This document shows positions 62,371 through 64,000 of a stretch of 64,000 nucleotides of DNA, piece by piece; the first letter of the stretch is position 1; each line of letters begins with the position of its first letter. The stretch is from contig JAFWFS010000018.1 in assembly GCA_017515475.1 (NCBI GenBank), positions 17,260 to 81,259 on the forward strand, written 5' to 3'. Made by a program: the position numbers and the translations under genes. The notes under the pieces were generated by a model, which did not search any database, was not told the origin of the DNA, and was given only the letters and a program-made list of their open reading frames with translations. This DNA is from Erysipelotrichaceae bacterium (GTDB lineage: Bacteria > Bacillota_I > Bacilli_A > Erysipelotrichales > Erysipelotrichaceae).

Positions 62371-64000
62371 ATGAAGACATTAAAAGACATTAAAATCGGT
62401 GAAAAAGCGCTTGTTACGAAGGTAAACGGAGAAGGCGCTCTGCGTCAGCATCTTTTGGACATGGGCGTCATACCGGGCGTTGAAGTCACGGTTGTCAAGT
62501 ACGCTCCGATGGGTGATCCGATCGAGATCATGATCCACGGCTATGAACTGACATTGCGTCTGGAAGATGCCAGACAGATTGAAACAAAACCGGTTCCGGC
62601 AGGCGCAGAGACGGAAAAACCGGAAAGCAGAAAACACGGCAAAACACTGCATCCGGGTCTGGGTGAAGGGGGCAAGTTCCATCCGAAGGGAAGCGGCGAT
62701 CCTTTGCCCGAAGGAACAGTACTGACCTTTGCACTGGTAGGCAACCAGAACAGCGGCAAGACCACCCTGTTCAACAGACTGACCGGATCCAATCAGCATG
62801 TGGGTAATTTCCCGGGTGTAACGGTCGATCGGAAAGACGGCGTCATTCAGGGGCATCCGGATACACTGATCACGGACCTTCCGGGAATCTATTCCATGTC
62901 TCCATACAGCAGCGAGGAAATCGTTTCCCGCAACTTTGTACTGAATGAAAAGCCGAAAGCCATCATCAATATCGTCGATGCGACAAACATTGAGAGAAAC
63001 CTCTACCTGACCATGCAGCTGCTGGAGATGGATGTACCGATGGTGGTGGCATTGAATATGATGGATGAAGTGATCGGTTCCGGCGGCAGCATCGACGTGA
63101 ACGCCATGGAAGAGGCTTTGAAAGTGCCGGTCGTTACGATATCCGCAGCCAAGAACGAAGGCATTGAAGAGCTGGTCGATCATGCCCTGCATATTGCGAA
63201 ATACCAGGAAAGACCGATCAGACAGGATTTCTGTGACGAGACGGATCACGGCGGTGCGGTACATCGCTGTCTGCACGGCATAGCCCATCTGATTGAAGAT
63301 CACACCAGAAGCGCAGGGATTCCTGTCCGTTTTGCCGCCAGCAAGGTTATCGAGGGAGATGAGCTTGTTTTTTCGCAGCTGAATCTGGATCAGAACGAAA
63401 AGGAAATGATCGAACACATCATCCTGCAGATGGAGATGGAAAGAGGACTGGACAGGAGCGCGGCGATCGCCGACATGCGTTTCGCTTTCATTCATAAAGT
63501 CTGTGACAAGGCGGTGATCCGCATTGCCGAAAGCAAGGAAAAGGTAAGAAGCGAAAAGATCGACAGGATCCTGACCGGTCAGTATACCGCCATCCCTGCC
63601 TTTATTCTGATCATGGCTGCCGTATTCTGGCTGACCTTTAATGTTATCGGCGCTGCGCTGCAGAATCTTCTGGAGATGGGCATCAATGTTCTGACCGGCA
63701 GAGCGGACCGGCTGCTTAGCGCATTGAATGTAAACGAAACCATTCATCATCTGCTGATTGATGGCGTCTTTGCGGGTGTGGGCAGCGTCTTGAGCTTCCT
63801 GCCGATCATCGTTACCCTGTTCTTCTTCCTGTCTTTGATGGAAGACAGCGGATATATCGCAAGAGTTGCGTTTGTCATGGATAAGCTTTTAAGAAAGATC
63901 GGCCTGTCCGGACGCAGTATCGTACCGATGCTGATCGGTTTCGGCTGTTCGGTTCCGGCCATCATGTCGACCAGGACTCTGCCAAGCGAGAGAGACAGAA
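62371..64000 (+). CDS. feoB: Ferrous iron transporter FeoA-FeoB fusion, 3' end outside window
   Basis: The 543 codons present begin with a FeoA-like SH3 domain (residues 1-72: LKDIKIGEKALVTKV, LRQHLLDMGVIPG, ELTLRLEDARQI), then a Lys/Gly/Pro linker (73-115), then FeoB. The G domain has G1 VGNQNSGKTT (123-132), G2 Thr151 after NFPGV, G3 DLPG (169-172) and G4 NMMD. A helical GDI domain and the first membrane helices (FILIMAAVFWLTFNVIG, SFLPIIVTLFFFLSLMEDSGYIAR) follow, with GFGCSVPAIMSTR, a conserved gate motif. Imports Fe2+. Start chosen as the first residue of the FeoA domain; the ribosome site is weak. Confidence 0.95.
   Translation, partial: MKTLKDIKIGEKALVTKVNGEGALRQHLLDMGVIPGVEVTVVKYAPMGDPIEIMIHGYELTLRLEDARQIETKPVPAGAETEKPESRKHGKTLHPGLGEGGKFHPKGSGDPLPEGTVLTFALVGNQNSGKTTLFNRLTGSNQHVGNFPGVTVDRKDGVIQGHPDTLITDLPGIYSMSPYSSEEIVSRNFVLNEKPKAIINIVDATNIERNLYLTMQLLEMDVPMVVALNMMDEVIGSGGSIDVNAMEEALKVPVVTISAAKNEGIEELVDHALHIAKYQERPIRQDFCDETDHGGAVHRCLHGIAHLIEDHTRSAGIPVRFAASKVIEGDELVFSQLNLDQNEKEMIEHIILQMEMERGLDRSAAIADMRFAFIHKVCDKAVIRIAESKEKVRSEKIDRILTGQYTAIPAFILIMAAVFWLTFNVIGAALQNLLEMGINVLTGRADRLLSALNVNETIHHLLIDGVFAGVGSVLSFLPIIVTLFFFLSLMEDSGYIARVAFVMDKLLRKIGLSGRSIVPMLIGFGCSVPAIMSTRTLPSERDR

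Noticed and set aside
62380..63750. 456-codon minus-strand frame opposite feoAB
   Set aside because: The plus strand encodes unmistakable FeoA and FeoB motifs; the minus frame has a His/Cys-rich composition typical of a shadow.

Overview
The window is the replication-origin region of a low-to-mid GC Bacillota chromosome. I place it near the Erysipelotrichia, from the dnaA-dnaN-yaaA-recF-gyrB-gyrA order, the tadA/SRP RNA/dnaX/ybaB/recR block, a T-box on serS and the overall protein flavour. That placement is inference, since no rRNA is present. I identify about 50 protein genes, one SRP RNA, one T-box, two parS sites, oriC and many hairpin terminators. I see no tRNA, rRNA, CRISPR array, IS element or prophage.

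Layout. 1-2.9 kb: a uracil-type permease (cut by the window edge) with a leader attenuator, then two small membrane proteins. 2.98-10.1 kb (minus strand): HAD phosphatase, membrane protein, SRP RNA, two membrane proteins, tadA, dnaX, ybaB, recR, then a CARF-nuclease gene overlapping recR and a PUA/EVE-like gene. 10.1-22.4 kb: two parS sites, T-box-serS, an ABC exporter, gyrA, gyrB, recF, yaaA, dnaN, dnaA and oriC. The rpmH-rnpA-yidC block that often sits beyond dnaA is absent. In its place is a melibiose/raffinose-type symporter plus GH36 alpha-galactosidase, facing the fork. 26.2-32.8 kb (mostly plus): HAD, a small protein, a TrmD-HD fusion, a PfkB kinase, a YgjV-GNAT fusion, a lactonase and a surface protein. 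32.8-37.7 kb: SpoIIE-type phosphatase, CAT-like acetyltransferase, and a GntR/ABC/permease operon ending in a GT51 transglycosylase.

37.7-45 kb is the most unusual part. Four tightly packed minus-strand genes encode two paralogous proteins of unknown function, a TIR-transmembrane-beta-propeller protein of 1021 residues and a small lipoprotein, and they run into rarA without a visible terminator. The two paralogues end in a 75-residue tail that is identical at 74 positions although the DNA carries about 20 changes, so the tail appears to be under strong protein-level selection. This is my best candidate for an undescribed system. The CARF nuclease plus EVE-like pair beside recR is a second candidate.

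45-52.6 kb is a purine/pyrimidine nucleoside salvage module: BMP lipoprotein, double ATPase, two permeases, nucleoside hydrolase and a divergent ADP-ribosylglycohydrolase. 52.6-62 kb holds an ECF sigma factor fused to a C-terminal domain that has its own internal start signal, an M16C protease, and a six-gene string (methyltransferase-like, mntP, ATC-hydrolase-like, GH13, left-handed beta-helix protein, HAD). 62-64 kb starts an iron operon, a small protein then a FeoA-FeoB fusion, behind a promoter overlapped by a 7-1-7 inverted repeat. Several genes (62089, 10082, 30165, and perhaps dnaX and yaaA) have a -10 box 6-10 bases before the start codon and no ribosome binding site, which suggests leaderless mRNAs.
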